From NCBI GenBank assembly GCA_025351385.1, contig JANXWA010000019.1, forward strand, positions 1 to 42,547: a DNA stretch of 42,547 nucleotides, written 5' to 3'. The position numbers and the translations under genes were made by a program. The notes below the pieces were generated by a model. The model ran no database searches, had not been told where the DNA came from, and saw only the letters and a list, made by a program, of their open reading frames with translations. Positions 23,022 through 31,340 of the stretch are shown piece by piece (the first letter of the stretch is position 1; every line of letters begins with the position of its first letter). The stretch is from Acidimicrobiales bacterium (GTDB taxonomy: Bacteria > Actinomycetota > Acidimicrobiia > Acidimicrobiales > RAAP-2).

Positions 23022-24515
23022 TCAGAACCCGAGATCGGTCGGGCCCTGGGCCCAGATGGCGGCCATCCACGCCTCGACCTCGTCCGCCCCGCGCGGCAGT
23101 GCCGCGGAGAGGTTCCGGGAGCCGGTCGCGGTCACGAGGACGTCGTCCTCAATCCGCACCCCGATGCCGCGATACTCCTCGGGCACGGTCAGGTCGTTCG
23201 CCTGGAAGTAGAGGCCCGGCTCGACCGTGAGGACGTAGCCCTCGCGCAGGTCGCCGTGATAGGTCTCGTTGCGGGCGTTGGCGCAGTCGTGCACGTCGAT
23301 GCCGAGCATGTGGCTGACCCCGTGCAACGTGTAGCGGCGGTAGAGCTGGCGGTCGCGGCGTAGCGCCGTCGCCGGCTCCTCGGTCAGGATGCCGAGGTCG
23401 AACAGTCCCTGGGCGAGCACCTTCATCGCGGCGTCGTTGGGGGCCATGAAGGGCACGCCCGGCTTGACGGTGGCGAGGCCGGCCTCCTGGGCAGCGAGGA
23501 CCAGCTCGTAGATGCGGCGTTGGGCCGGTGAGAACGTGCCGTTCACGGGCATCGTGCGCGTCACGTCGGCGGTATAGAGGTTGTGGCACTCGACGCCGGC
23601 GTCGAGCAGCAACATCTCTCCCCGTCGCACGGCGCCGTCGTTCCTCGTCCAGTGCAGGATCGTCGCGTTCGAGCCGCTGGCGGCGATGGTGTCGTAACCG
23701 ACGTCGTTGCCCTCCACTCGCGCGCGCAGGTTGAATATCCCCTCGATGACCCGCTCGCCTCGACCCTCGGCGCTCGGCAGGGCCCGCACGACGTCCTCGA
23801 AGGCCTTGACGGTGTAGTCGATCGCCAGTTGGAGCTGGGCGACCTCGAAGTCGTCCTTGACGAGACGCTGCTCGGCGAGCGCCGTCGCGAACGTCCCGTC
23901 CTCGCCGCTCGGCGCGACGAGGGCGTCGACCGCTGCGTCGAAGCCGCGCAGCGTCAGGACGTCGGTCGCGGCCACTGACGCGAGGTCCTTCTCGAGGTGT
24001 TCGAGCGGTGCCGTGTCGATCTCGTAGTAGAGCGCCGCCTCGGTGACGCCCCGGCGCGGTCCCACCCACAACTCCCCGTAGCGAGCGTCGGTGAAGAACT
24101 CGTGGGTCTGGTGGTCGCGCCGCTCGGGCACGTAGAGCGTCGCGCGCGGTCCACTCGAGCTCGGCGCGATTACGAGCACCGCGTCGGGCTCGACGCAGCC
24201 CGTCAAGTAGAAGAAGTCCGATCCGGCTCGGAAGCGGTAGTCGGTGTCGTTGGCGCGCACCTTGGGATTGCCCGTCGGGACCACGAGAGTCTTTCCCGCG
24301 AAGCGCTCGGCCAGGCGGCCGCGTCGCTCGGCGGCGACGGTCGCCGCGGGATGGACCTCACGACTGGGCTCGGCGATCTCCCAGTTGCTCGTCATGTGCT
24401 CGAAGAGAAGACGCGGTACTGGTGGGCGATGGGGGCCGACCCACACCCAGTTCTCGGAGATCGGGCGCTCGGCGGAGACGTCGGGCTCTGGCGCGGTGGG
24501 AGTGGTGTCGCTCAC
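23022..24515 (-). CDS. pepP: Xaa-Pro aminopeptidase (M24B, aminopeptidase P)
   Basis: This is a 497-residue M24B metallopeptidase that removes an N-terminal residue preceding proline. The pita-bread domain carries all five metal ligands: Asp in LLLDAGVE, Asp in YTADVTRTMP, His in HGVSHMLGIDVHD, Glu in TVEPGLY and Glu in VRIEDDV. An AMP_N domain precedes it (FRAGSDFFYLTGCVEPDAVLV). The N-terminal 40 or so residues are an extra low-complexity lead without a recognisable signal peptide. Translation starts at GTG 24515, 6 nt after a TAAGTT -10. It is convergent with the second P450 (8-nt gap) and divergent from the crotonase gene. Confidence 0.94.
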   Translation of the reverse strand: MSDTTPTAPEPDVSAERPISENWVWVGPHRPPVPRLLFEHMTSNWEIAEPSREVHPAATVAAERRGRLAERFAGKTLVVPTGNPKVRANDTDYRFRAGSDFFYLTGCVEPDAVLVIAPSSSGPRATLYVPERRDHQTHEFFTDARYGELWVGPRRGVTEAALYYEIDTAPLEHLEKDLASVAATDVLTLRGFDAAVDALVAPSGEDGTFATALAEQRLVKDDFEVAQLQLAIDYTVKAFEDVVRALPSAEGRGERVIEGIFNLRARVEGNDVGYDTIAASGSNATILHWTRNDGAVRRGEMLLLDAGVECHNLYTADVTRTMPVNGTFSPAQRRIYELVLAAQEAGLATVKPGVPFMAPNDAAMKVLAQGLFDLGILTEEPATALRRDRQLYRRYTLHGVSHMLGIDVHDCANARNETYHGDLREGYVLTVEPGLYFQANDLTVPEEYRGIGVRIEDDVLVTATGSRNLSAALPRGADEVEAWMAAIWAQGPTDLGF

Positions 24516-24521
24516 GGCACA

Positions 24522-24555
24522 AACTTACTCGCCGATTCGGCGTGCGCCATAGGCT
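24522..24555. promoter_or_regulatory. Divergent leaderless promoters around a central palindrome (pepP / crotonase gene)
   Basis: On the minus strand TAAGTT (24527-24522) is 6 nt before the pepP GTG; on the plus strand TAGGCT (24550-24555) is 6 nt before the crotonase ATG. Between them CGCCGA-T-TCGGCG (24530-24542) is a perfect 13-nt inverted repeat lying in the spacer of both promoters, a natural place for a shared operator. Confidence 0.55.
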
Positions 24556-24561
24556 CCACCC

Positions 24562-25224
24562 ATGGATATCTCCGTCGCCCAGCAAGGTCCCGTCGCTGTC
24601 ATCACCTGGAACGAGGGGGAGAATCGTATCAACCTCGACTCCCTCACGCGGATCAACGTCATCCTCGACGAGCTCGAGACCATCGACGGTGCGCTGTCGG
24701 TGGTTTTCACCGGAAGCGGCAAGTTCTTCTCCAATGGACTGGACCTCGAGCGCTTCGGCGCCGTGCCCGACGAGTTGGCGGCGACGCTGCACGAGCTCGA
24801 GCGCACCATCGGGCGCCTGCTCGTCTTTCCCGCCTACACCGTCGCTGCCTTGAACGGCCACGCCTTCGCTGGAGGTGCGCTCATCTCGTGTGCGTTCGAC
24901 TACCGGGTCATGCGCGAGGACCGGGGGTTCTGGTGCATGAACGAGGCGGAGATCGGTCTGGCCCTCGACGAGCGTCTCTGGTCGATCCTCACGAACCGAC
25001 TGCCCAAGGCGACCGCGGTCGTCGCGGCGACGACTGCGCGCCGGTTCCCGGCGCCCGACGCGTTGCGCTTCGGGATCATCGAGGCGATGGCCAGCGAGGG
25101 CGAGGTCCTCACTCACGCGATCGACGTCGCCGAGAAGATGTCGTCGCTCGACCGCGCCACGCTCCGACGGCACAAGTGGCTGGCTCACGGCGCGCAGGCG
25201 GCGGTGCTGGGATTCACGAAGTAG
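24562..25224 (+). CDS. Enoyl-CoA hydratase/isomerase family protein
   Basis: This is a 220-residue crotonase-fold protein, shorter than typical enoyl-CoA hydratases (about 255-260). The oxyanion-hole segments are SNGLDL (about 54-59) and GHAFAGGALIS (about 97-107). The segment WCMNEAEIGLAL places a Glu where delta3,delta2-enoyl-CoA isomerases have their single catalytic Glu, and the length also fits that group, so isomerisation of unsaturated acyl-CoAs in beta-oxidation is more likely than hydration. It is a single gene with its own leaderless promoter. Confidence 0.82.
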   Translation: MDISVAQQGPVAVITWNEGENRINLDSLTRINVILDELETIDGALSVVFTGSGKFFSNGLDLERFGAVPDELAATLHELERTIGRLLVFPAYTVAALNGHAFAGGALISCAFDYRVMREDRGFWCMNEAEIGLALDERLWSILTNRLPKATAVVAATTARRFPAPDALRFGIIEAMASEGEVLTHAIDVAEKMSSLDRATLRRHKWLAHGAQAAVLGFTK

Positions 25225-25290
25225 GTCCGTGGGCCGTCGACGTTGACGGGGATTTGTCCTCGTGCGCGGGCGCTCGTCGACCGCTGTCGG

Positions 25291-25296
25291 TATCGT
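25291..25296 (+). promoter_or_regulatory. -10 element for the small membrane protein gene
   Basis: TATCGT ends 7 nt before the GTG at 25304. A GGGGAG stretch also lies just before the GTG. Confidence 0.45.
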
Positions 25297-25303
25297 TGGG
25301 GAG

Positions 25304-25603
25304 GTGAAGCTCGACGTCTACCGGAGTTGCACGTGGCGAGAGAAGCGCGACGTGCTCAACGCCTTCTGGCGCCCGAACGTCGACCCGACACCGCGAATCA
25401 GCGAGGCGGCACTGCAGTACGGCTACTACGCCGTGATCTGCATGACGGTCATCGTCGCCGAGGTGGCGCTGGTGATCGCCGTCTCGATCGGCCACGAGGT
25501 CGTGTTCGTGGTGGTCGGAGCGGTCGTCGAGGTCTTCATGCTCTGGTGGACCCGCTGGGCGATCCTTCGCTACCGAACCCTGAGGGTTGCGTCGGCGGGC
25601 TAG
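25304..25603 (+). CDS. Small two-helix membrane protein, unknown function
   Basis: This is a 99-residue protein that I do not recognise. The first 40 residues are soluble and rich in Arg and Trp (TWREKRDVLNAFWRP). Two hydrophobic helices follow, about residues 42-60 and 64-80, with a short link, and the C-terminus is basic (RWAILRYRTLR), which predicts cytoplasmic ends. The start is GTG 25304. It ends 15 nt before the convergent rmlA stop. The frame and codon bias match neighbouring genes, so I consider it real but of unknown role. Confidence 0.65.
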   Translation: MKLDVYRSCTWREKRDVLNAFWRPNVDPTPRISEAALQYGYYAVICMTVIVAEVALVIAVSIGHEVVFVVVGAVVEVFMLWWTRWAILRYRTLRVASAG

Positions 25604-25618
25604 CCGTCGGATCGACGT

Positions 25619-26401
25619 CTAGATCCAGCCCTGTTCGCGACCGATCTGCTCCACGTCGCCGATTCGTAGCCCGGTGCGGTGCTGCAGGGTGCGGATGAGT
25701 CCGCCGGCCTCGTAGAGCGACTCGTGGGTCCCGGTGTCGAGCCAGGTTGTGGCGCGCGACAGCACCTCCACGCGCAACTCGCCGCGCTCGAGGTACGCGG
25801 TGTTGAGCGCCGTGATCTCCAACTCCCCGCGAGCGCTCGGCTCCAGCTCATGGGCCAGTCGCGAGGCCTTCTCGTCGTAGAAGTAGATCCCGGGCACGGC
25901 GTAGTTGCTGCGGGGCATCGCCGGCTTCTCCTCAATCGAGAGCACCTTGCCGGACTCGTCGAACTCGACGACGCCGTAGGCGGAGGGGTCGCTCACCTGG
26001 TAGGCGAAGATGAGCGCGCCCTCGACCGAGGTGTTCTGGCGCAGGTGCGTGCCGAGTCCCGGTCCATAGAAGAGATTGTCACCAAGGATCAGCGCGCACT
26101 TGTCACCGTTGAGGAACTCCTCACCGAGGATGAGCGCCTGGGCGAGGCCGTTGGGCTCCTCTTGCACGACGTAGGAGATATCGAGTCCCAACTGCGAGCC
26201 GTCGCCGAGCAGTCGACGGAACGCGTCCTGGTCGTGGGGGGTCGTGATGAGCAGGATCTCGCGAAGACCGGTCAACATCAGGGTGCTGAGCGGGTAGTAG
26301 ATCATGGGCTTGTCGTAGATCGGCAGGAGCTGCTTGGACACCGCACGGGTGATCGGATGGAGGCGCGTGCCGCTGCCACCAGCCAGAACGATTCCCTTCA
26401 C
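25619..26401 (-). CDS. rmlA: Glucose-1-phosphate thymidylyltransferase RmlA (short form)
   Basis: This is a 260-residue nucleotidyltransferase that makes dTDP-glucose, the first step of the dTDP-rhamnose and dTDP-deoxysugar pathway. The N-terminal signature [25 protein letters not shown] is complete, with [15 protein letters not shown] and [10 protein letters not shown], and [20 protein letters not shown] for sugar binding. The usual RmlA is about 290 residues; this one stops after IGREQGWI and lacks the last 30 or so residues, which are helical in other RmlAs. There is no sign of a remnant downstream, since the next gene ends 15 nt away. The GTG start follows a strong TATACT -10. It is divergent from rmlB. 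Confidence 0.94.
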   Translation of the reverse strand: MKGIVLAGGSGTRLHPITRAVSKQLLPIYDKPMIYYPLSTLMLTGLREILLITTPHDQDAFRRLLGDGSQLGLDISYVVQEEPNGLAQALILGEEFLNGDKCALILGDNLFYGPGLGTHLRQNTSVEGALIFAYQVSDPSAYGVVEFDESGKVLSIEEKPAMPRSNYAVPGIYFYDEKASRLAHELEPSARGELEITALNTAYLERGELRVEVLSRATTWLDTGTHESLYEAGGLIRTLQHRTGLRIGDVEQIGREQGWI

Positions 26402-26407
26402 TCCATT

Positions 26408-26413
26408 AGTATA
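26408..26413 (-). promoter_or_regulatory. Leaderless -10 element for rmlA
   Basis: TATACT on the minus strand ends 6 nt before the GTG at 26401. On the plus strand the overlapping TAGTAT (26407-26412) could serve rmlB, whose ATG is 41 nt away. Confidence 0.55.
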
Positions 26414-26452
26414 GAAGTCGATCTACCCCTTCCCAAAGGCCGAGGAACCACC

Positions 26453-27430
26453 ATGCGCGTAGTGATCACCGGGGCGGCGGGGTTCATCGGTTCGCGGTTC
26501 ACCGAACTGCTCCTCGCTGAGGCTGAGCGCCTGGACTACGGCGAGGTGGTGCTGCTCGACGCACTGACCTACTCGGGGCGACGAGAGAACATGGACGACG
26601 CACTGCGCGACGCGCGCGCGACCTTCGTCGAGGGCTCGATCAACGACGCCACCGTGACCGACGAGGTGCTTCGTGGCGCTCAGGCCGTCGTCCATTTCGC
26701 CGCCGAGAGTCACGTCGACCGCTCGATCACCGGCGCGCGGACCTTCTTCGAGACCAACGTGCTCGGCACCCAGCAGATGCTCGAGAGTGCTCGACGCAGC
26801 GGGGTGGAGAGATTCGTCCACGTCTCGACCGACGAGGTCTACGGTTCGATCCCGGAGGGCTCGTGGCGCGAGGACCATCTCCTCGAACCCAATTCGCCCT
26901 ACTCCTCGAGCAAGGCCGGATCGGACCTGGCGGCACTGGCGTACCACCGGACCTACGGGCTCGGCGTCTCGGTGACCCGGTGCTCGAACAACTACGGACC
27001 GCGTCAGTTCCCCGAGAAGGTCATCCCGCTGTTCGTGACGAACCTCATGGACGGACGCAAGGTCCCCCTCTACGGCGACGGCCTCAACGTTCGTGACTGG
27101 CTGCACGTCGACGACCACTGTCGCGGGGTGCTGGCGGTGCTCGAGGGCGGCCGGGCCGGCGAGGTGTACAACATCGGCGGCGGCACGGAACTGACCAACG
27201 TCGAGCTGACCCGACGTCTCCTCGCGCTCTGCGGCCACGACCAGTCCATGGTCGAGCCGGTCGAGGACCGCCTCGGTCACGACCGGCGCTACAGCGTCGA
27301 CTGGTCGAAGATCCGCGACGAGCTCGGCTACGAGCCCCGGATCGGCTTCGACGAGGGACTGGCGGCGACGGTGCAGTGGTACCACGAGCACGAGTCGTGG
27401 TGGCGACCGCTGAAGAGCGAGGCGACGTGA
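26453..27430 (+). CDS. rmlB: dTDP-glucose 4,6-dehydratase RmlB
   Basis: This is a 325-residue extended short-chain dehydrogenase that converts dTDP-glucose to dTDP-4-keto-6-deoxyglucose with bound NAD+. The Rossmann motif is GAAGFIG (residues 7-13). The catalytic set is STDEVYG (Thr, Asp and Glu typical of 4,6-dehydratases) and the YxxxK of PYSSSK. FAAESHVDRSI and NNYGPRQFPEKVIP are RmlB family signatures. The ATG at 26453 has CGAGGA upstream. It overlaps rmlC by GTGA and is divergent from rmlA. Confidence 0.95.
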   Translation: MRVVITGAAGFIGSRFTELLLAEAERLDYGEVVLLDALTYSGRRENMDDALRDARATFVEGSINDATVTDEVLRGAQAVVHFAAESHVDRSITGARTFFETNVLGTQQMLESARRSGVERFVHVSTDEVYGSIPEGSWREDHLLEPNSPYSSSKAGSDLAALAYHRTYGLGVSVTRCSNNYGPRQFPEKVIPLFVTNLMDGRKVPLYGDGLNVRDWLHVDDHCRGVLAVLEGGRAGEVYNIGGGTELTNVELTRRLLALCGHDQSMVEPVEDRLGHDRRYSVDWSKIRDELGYEPRIGFDEGLAATVQWYHEHESWWRPLKSEAT

Positions 27431-27990
27431 GGCTGACCGAGCTCTCGATCCCCGGGCTGATGGTGCTGGAGTCGCCAGTGTGGGCCGACGACCGGGGCTA
27501 CTTTCGCGAGTGGTTCAAGCTCGATGACTTCGAAGCGAACGGCGTTGGCTTCCACGCACGCCAGGCGAACCTCTCGATGTCCCAGCGCAACGTCGTGCGG
27601 GGACTCCACTACTCGCTCGCCCCCGAGGGACAGGCGAAGGTCGTGACCTGCGTGTACGGCGAGCTCGACGACGTCATCGTCGACGTGCGCGTCGGTTCGC
27701 CGTCGTTCGGTCACGTCGAGGTCGTCCACTTGGCGGCCGACCAACCTCGTTCAGTCCTACTGCCCGTCGGAGTGGCCCACGGCTTCTGCGTGACCAGCGA
27801 GTTGGCGGCACTTTCGTACCTGCTGTCCTCACCCTTCAATGCGCCCTTCGAACTCGAGATCGACCCGTTCGACGAGGAGATCGCGGTCCCGTGGACCGTC
27901 ACCGGCGAGCCGATCGTGAGTTCCAAGGACGCCGCCGCACCCTCACTCGCGCAACGTCGGTCGGCGCACGAACTCCCGACCTTCGCCTGA
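27427..27990 (+). CDS. rmlC: dTDP-4-dehydrorhamnose 3,5-epimerase RmlC
   Basis: This is a 187-residue cupin-type epimerase that inverts C3 and C5 of dTDP-4-keto-6-deoxyglucose. The catalytic His lies in NVVRGLHYSLAPEGQAK, the partner region in LDDVIVDVRVGSPSFG, and the Tyr/His segment in LLPVGVAHGFCV. The family length is about 180-200. The GTG at 27427 overlaps the rmlB stop. No RmlD reductase follows: the next gene belongs to nucleoside salvage, so the pathway is completed elsewhere or the keto-sugar feeds another branch. Confidence 0.94.
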   Translation: MRLTELSIPGLMVLESPVWADDRGYFREWFKLDDFEANGVGFHARQANLSMSQRNVVRGLHYSLAPEGQAKVVTCVYGELDDVIVDVRVGSPSFGHVEVVHLAADQPRSVLLPVGVAHGFCVTSELAALSYLLSSPFNAPFELEIDPFDEEIAVPWTVTGEPIVSSKDAAAPSLAQRRSAHELPTFA

Positions 27991-28022
27991 CGATCTCGTT
28001 TGGGATTGAACGGCATCGTTGC

Positions 28023-28028
28023 TAGCGT
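28023..28028 (+). promoter_or_regulatory. Leaderless -10 element for the deoC operon
   Basis: TAGCGT ends 7 nt before GTG 28036 and would drive the five tightly linked genes up to 33813. Confidence 0.5.
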
Positions 28029-28035
28029 TGCGAAG

Positions 28036-29025
28036 GTGAGCACCCCGCTTCGCCTCGTCGGCGCGCAAGATCGCAACGTGAGGATCCCGCTGGCGAGTTC
28101 GGTGCCGGCCGTCGAGAACGAAGCACAGCTGCGAGCACTGCTGGCCAGCCTCTCGGGTGTCGACGCGGTCGGTGCCGAGGCTCGCGCCGCCAAGCTCGCC
28201 ACTCGCTCGATCAAGAAGTCGACCAAGCTGACGGTCCTGGACCTCGCCATCTCCATGGTCGACCTCACGACGCTCGAAGGCGCCGACACGCCCGGGCGGG
28301 TGACGTCGCTCTGCACCAAGGCAATGCGCCCGGACCCGCGCGACCCCACCGTGCCGTCGGTCGCCGCCGTGTGCGTCTACCCCGACCTCGTGGCCCACGC
28401 TCGATCGGTGCTGGGCGACTCGAGTGTCGCCGTCGCCTCGGTGGCGACGTCGTTCCCCTCGGGACGCGCCTCGCTCAAGGTCAAGCTCCTCGACGTGGCA
28501 GAGGCCGTCGCCGCCGGCGCGGATGAGATTGACATGGTGATCGATCGCGGAGCCTTCCTCTCAGGACGGATCGGCCAGGTCTTCGACGAGATCGTCGCGG
28601 TCACGGAGGCGTGCGGCGATGCGCACCTGAAGGTGATCCTCGAGACCGGTGAGCTCGTCACTTACGACAACGTGCGCCGGGCCAGCTGGATCGCGATGCT
28701 CGGCGGCGCGGACTTCATCAAGACCTCCACCGGCAAGGTCACCGTCTCGGCCACGACGCCGACGGCGCTCGTGATGCTCGAGGCGGTGCGCGATTTCGCT
28801 GAGACGACCGGTCGCGTCGTCGGGGTGAAGGTGGCGGGCGGGATCCGTACCTCGAAGGACGCGATCCGCTACCTGGTCCTCGTGAACGAGACCGTCGGGG
28901 CCACGTGGCTCAGCGCGGAACTCTTCCGCTTCGGCGCGTCGTCACTGTTGAACGACCTCTTGATGCAGCGACTCAAGCAACGACGCGGCGCGTACGTTCG
29001 CTCCGACGAATTCAGTGGAGACTGA
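28036..29025 (+). CDS. deoC: Deoxyribose-phosphate aldolase DeoC (long, eukaryote-like form)
   Basis: This is a 329-residue class I aldolase that splits 2-deoxyribose-5-phosphate into glyceraldehyde-3-phosphate and acetaldehyde. The Schiff-base lysine is in DFIKTSTGK and the second active-site lysine in GVKVAGGIR. The N-terminal DLTTLEGADTPGRVTSLCTKA and the length (short bacterial forms are about 220-260) match the longer clade that includes human DERA. GTG 28036 is chosen because of the leaderless -10. It heads an operon with an aldehyde dehydrogenase, a shortened ALDH, a purine nucleoside phosphorylase and a phosphosugar mutase. Confidence 0.95.
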   Translation: MSTPLRLVGAQDRNVRIPLASSVPAVENEAQLRALLASLSGVDAVGAEARAAKLATRSIKKSTKLTVLDLAISMVDLTTLEGADTPGRVTSLCTKAMRPDPRDPTVPSVAAVCVYPDLVAHARSVLGDSSVAVASVATSFPSGRASLKVKLLDVAEAVAAGADEIDMVIDRGAFLSGRIGQVFDEIVAVTEACGDAHLKVILETGELVTYDNVRRASWIAMLGGADFIKTSTGKVTVSATTPTALVMLEAVRDFAETTGRVVGVKVAGGIRTSKDAIRYLVLVNETVGATWLSAELFRFGASSLLNDLLMQRLKQRRGAYVRSDEFSGD

Positions 29026-29026
29026 C

Positions 29027-30493
29027 ATGACCGAGAGGCAACTAGCGAACTCCCAGTTGGGCTTCCTCGACTACGACCCCGCGCCCGAGTCGGCCACCAT
29101 CGCGCGCCTGCAGCCCAGCTACGGGCTCTTCATCGACGGGAAGTTCACCGACCCCGCCGGCCACGAGCAGTTCGCGTCGGAGAACCCCGCCAACGAGTCC
29201 GTGCTGGCGACCGTCGCTCAGGCCAGTGTCGATGACGTCGACCGGGCCGTCGCCTCGGCCCGTCGCGCTTATACGAAGGTGTGGTCCAAGACGACCGGCA
29301 CCGAGCGGGCCAAGTACCTGTACCGCATCGCGCGCATCATCCAAGAGAGGGCCCGTGAACTGGCCGTCGTCGAGACCCTGGACAACGGCAAGCCGATCCG
29401 CGAGTCGCGCGACGTCGACATCCCGTTGGCGGCCGCCCACTTCTTTTACTACGCCGGGTGGGCCGACAAACTGGACCACGCCGGCTTCGGCGCCGATCCA
29501 CGCCCCCTCGGCGTCGCCGGGCAGATCATCCCCTGGAACTTCCCACTGCTGATGGCCGCCTGGAAGCTGGCCCCCGCGCTGGCGGCCGGCAACACCTGCG
29601 TGCTGAAGCCCGCCGAGACGACGCCGCTCAGCGCGCTGGTGCTCGCCGAGATCCTCCAACAGGCCGAACTGCCCGACGGCGTGGTGAACATCGTGACCGG
29701 CGACGGGGCGACCGGTGCGGCCCTGGTCGCGCACCCCGACGTCGACAAGATCGCCTTCACCGGCTCGACGGAGGTGGGACGCCTGATCCAGCGCAGCGTC
29801 GCCACGGGCGACAAGCGCCTCACCCTCGAGCTCGGGGGCAAGGGGGCCAACATCGTCTTCGACGACGCGCCAATCGACGAGATGATCGAGGGCATCATCG
29901 ACGGTATCTTCTTCAATCAGGGGCACGTGTGCTGCGCCGGGTCTCGCCTACTGGTCCAAGAGACGGTGGCCGACGAGGTACTGCGCCGGCTGGTACGACG
30001 CGTCGAGCAGTTGCGCGTGGGCGACCCGATTGACAAGAACACCGACGTCGGGGCGATCAACTCCGCCGCCCAGCTCGCACGGATCCAAGAGCTCAGCGCC
30101 TTCGGCGAGAGCGAGGGCGCGACCCGCTACACCAGCTCGTGCGTGCTGCCCGAGAAGGGCTACTGGTTCGCCCCCACCGTCTTCGCCGACGTCGCACAGT
30201 CGCACCGCATCGCGCGCGACGAGATCTTCGGGCCGGTGCTGTCGGTGCTGACCTTTCGCACGCCCGAAGAGGCCGTCGCGAAGGCCAACAACACGAACTA
30301 CGGGTTGGCGTGCGGGGTGTGGAGCGAGAAGGGGAGCCGCACGCTCTGGGTCGCGGAACGACTCCGGGCCGGCGTCATCTGGGCCAACACCTATAACCGG
30401 TTCGACCCGACGAGTCCCTTTGGCGGCATGCGCGAATCGGGCTTCGGTCGCGAGGGCGGCCGCCACGGACTGGAGGCGTACCTCAATGTCTGA
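29027..30493 (+). CDS. NAD(P)-dependent aldehyde dehydrogenase
   Basis: This is a 488-residue aldehyde dehydrogenase. The oxyanion Asn lies in IIPWNFP, the cofactor-binding Lys in CVLKPAETTP, the general-base Glu in LELGGKGANIV and the catalytic Cys in NQGHVCCAGSR; the motif FTGSTEVGR completes the NAD site. The ATG at 29027 has GTGGAG 6 nt upstream and lies one base after the deoC stop. Placed directly after DeoC, the natural role is oxidation of the acetaldehyde released from deoxyribose-5-phosphate; this is inferred from context. The end overlaps the next gene by 8 nt. Confidence 0.94.
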   Translation: MTERQLANSQLGFLDYDPAPESATIARLQPSYGLFIDGKFTDPAGHEQFASENPANESVLATVAQASVDDVDRAVASARRAYTKVWSKTTGTERAKYLYRIARIIQERARELAVVETLDNGKPIRESRDVDIPLAAAHFFYYAGWADKLDHAGFGADPRPLGVAGQIIPWNFPLLMAAWKLAPALAAGNTCVLKPAETTPLSALVLAEILQQAELPDGVVNIVTGDGATGAALVAHPDVDKIAFTGSTEVGRLIQRSVATGDKRLTLELGGKGANIVFDDAPIDEMIEGIIDGIFFNQGHVCCAGSRLLVQETVADEVLRRLVRRVEQLRVGDPIDKNTDVGAINSAAQLARIQELSAFGESEGATRYTSSCVLPEKGYWFAPTVFADVAQSHRIARDEIFGPVLSVLTFRTPEEAVAKANNTNYGLACGVWSEKGSRTLWVAERLRAGVIWANTYNRFDPTSPFGGMRESGFGREGGRHGLEAYLNV

Positions 30494-31340
30494 CCGGCTC
30501 GACGTCCGAAAGACCTACAAGCTCCTCATCAACGGCGCGTTCCTGCGCTCGGAGTCGGGCCGCAGCTACGAAGTCACGACAGCGAAGGGCGCCTTCCTCG
30601 CCAACGTCGCCCAGGGGTCGAGGAAGGACCTGCGCGATGCGGTCGTCGCCGCGCGCGCAGCCCAACCCAAGTGGTGGGGCGCCACGGCCTACAACCGCGG
30701 CCAGGTGCTGTACCGCCTCGCCGAGATGGCCGAGTCGCGCCGCGACGAGCTCGCCGATCACGTGGCCCAGTGCGAGGGGCTCGCCGCGAAGGCGGCCCGA
30801 GCGACGGTGTCGCGCTCGATTGACCGGATCGTTTGGTACGCGGGCTGGACGGACAAGGTCGCCCAGGTCCTCGGTGGCACGAACCCGGTCGCGGGGCCCT
30901 TCTTCAACTTCTCGGTACCGGTGCCCAGCGGCGTCGTCGCGGTGATCTGCGATCAGGACTCCTCGCTCGAGGCTTTCGTCGACGCCGTGGCGGCACCGCT
31001 GTGCGTTGGCAACGCCGTGATCGCCGTCGCGAGCCAATGTCGCCCGACACCGGCGGTCCTGCTCGGTGAGATGACGGCCACGTCGGACTTTCCCGGAGGG
31101 GTCCTTAACATCGTCACGGGCCTCACCGACGAGCTGGCGCCCATCCTCGCGTCCCACGAGGACGTCGACGGCATCGACCTGGGCGGCGTCGCGCCCGGGG
31201 AGGCGAGCGAGCTCTCCGCCGCGGCCGCCGGCTCGATCAAGCGGGTGCTTCGTCCCGACGGACGCGACCTCTCGACCTCGCTGCGACGACTACGTGCCTT
31301 CGTCGAGACGTCCACCGTATGGCACACGATCGGACAGTGA
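30486..31340 (+). CDS. Shortened aldehyde dehydrogenase-like protein without catalytic residues
   Basis: This is a 284-residue paralogue of the N-terminal NAD-binding part of aldehyde dehydrogenases, about 200 residues shorter than usual. The fold is recognisable (KLLINGAFLRSESGRSYEV, DRIVWYAGWTDKVAQVLGG, PGGVLNIVTG), but the IPWNFP Asn site reads VICDQDS, the KPAE Lys site reads VASQCRPTP, the FTGSTEVG loop reads IDLGGVAPGE, and the catalytic Glu and Cys segments are missing altogether. It starts inside the end of the true ALDH gene (8-nt overlap) and ends in the PNP start (TGATG), so both borders are clean and no degraded tail is present. It could be a scaffold or partner subunit of the ALDH. 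An enzymatic role as an aldehyde dehydrogenase is unlikely. Confidence 0.85.
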   Translation: MSDRLDVRKTYKLLINGAFLRSESGRSYEVTTAKGAFLANVAQGSRKDLRDAVVAARAAQPKWWGATAYNRGQVLYRLAEMAESRRDELADHVAQCEGLAAKAARATVSRSIDRIVWYAGWTDKVAQVLGGTNPVAGPFFNFSVPVPSGVVAVICDQDSSLEAFVDAVAAPLCVGNAVIAVASQCRPTPAVLLGEMTATSDFPGGVLNIVTGLTDELAPILASHEDVDGIDLGGVAPGEASELSAAAAGSIKRVLRPDGRDLSTSLRRLRAFVETSTVWHTIGQ

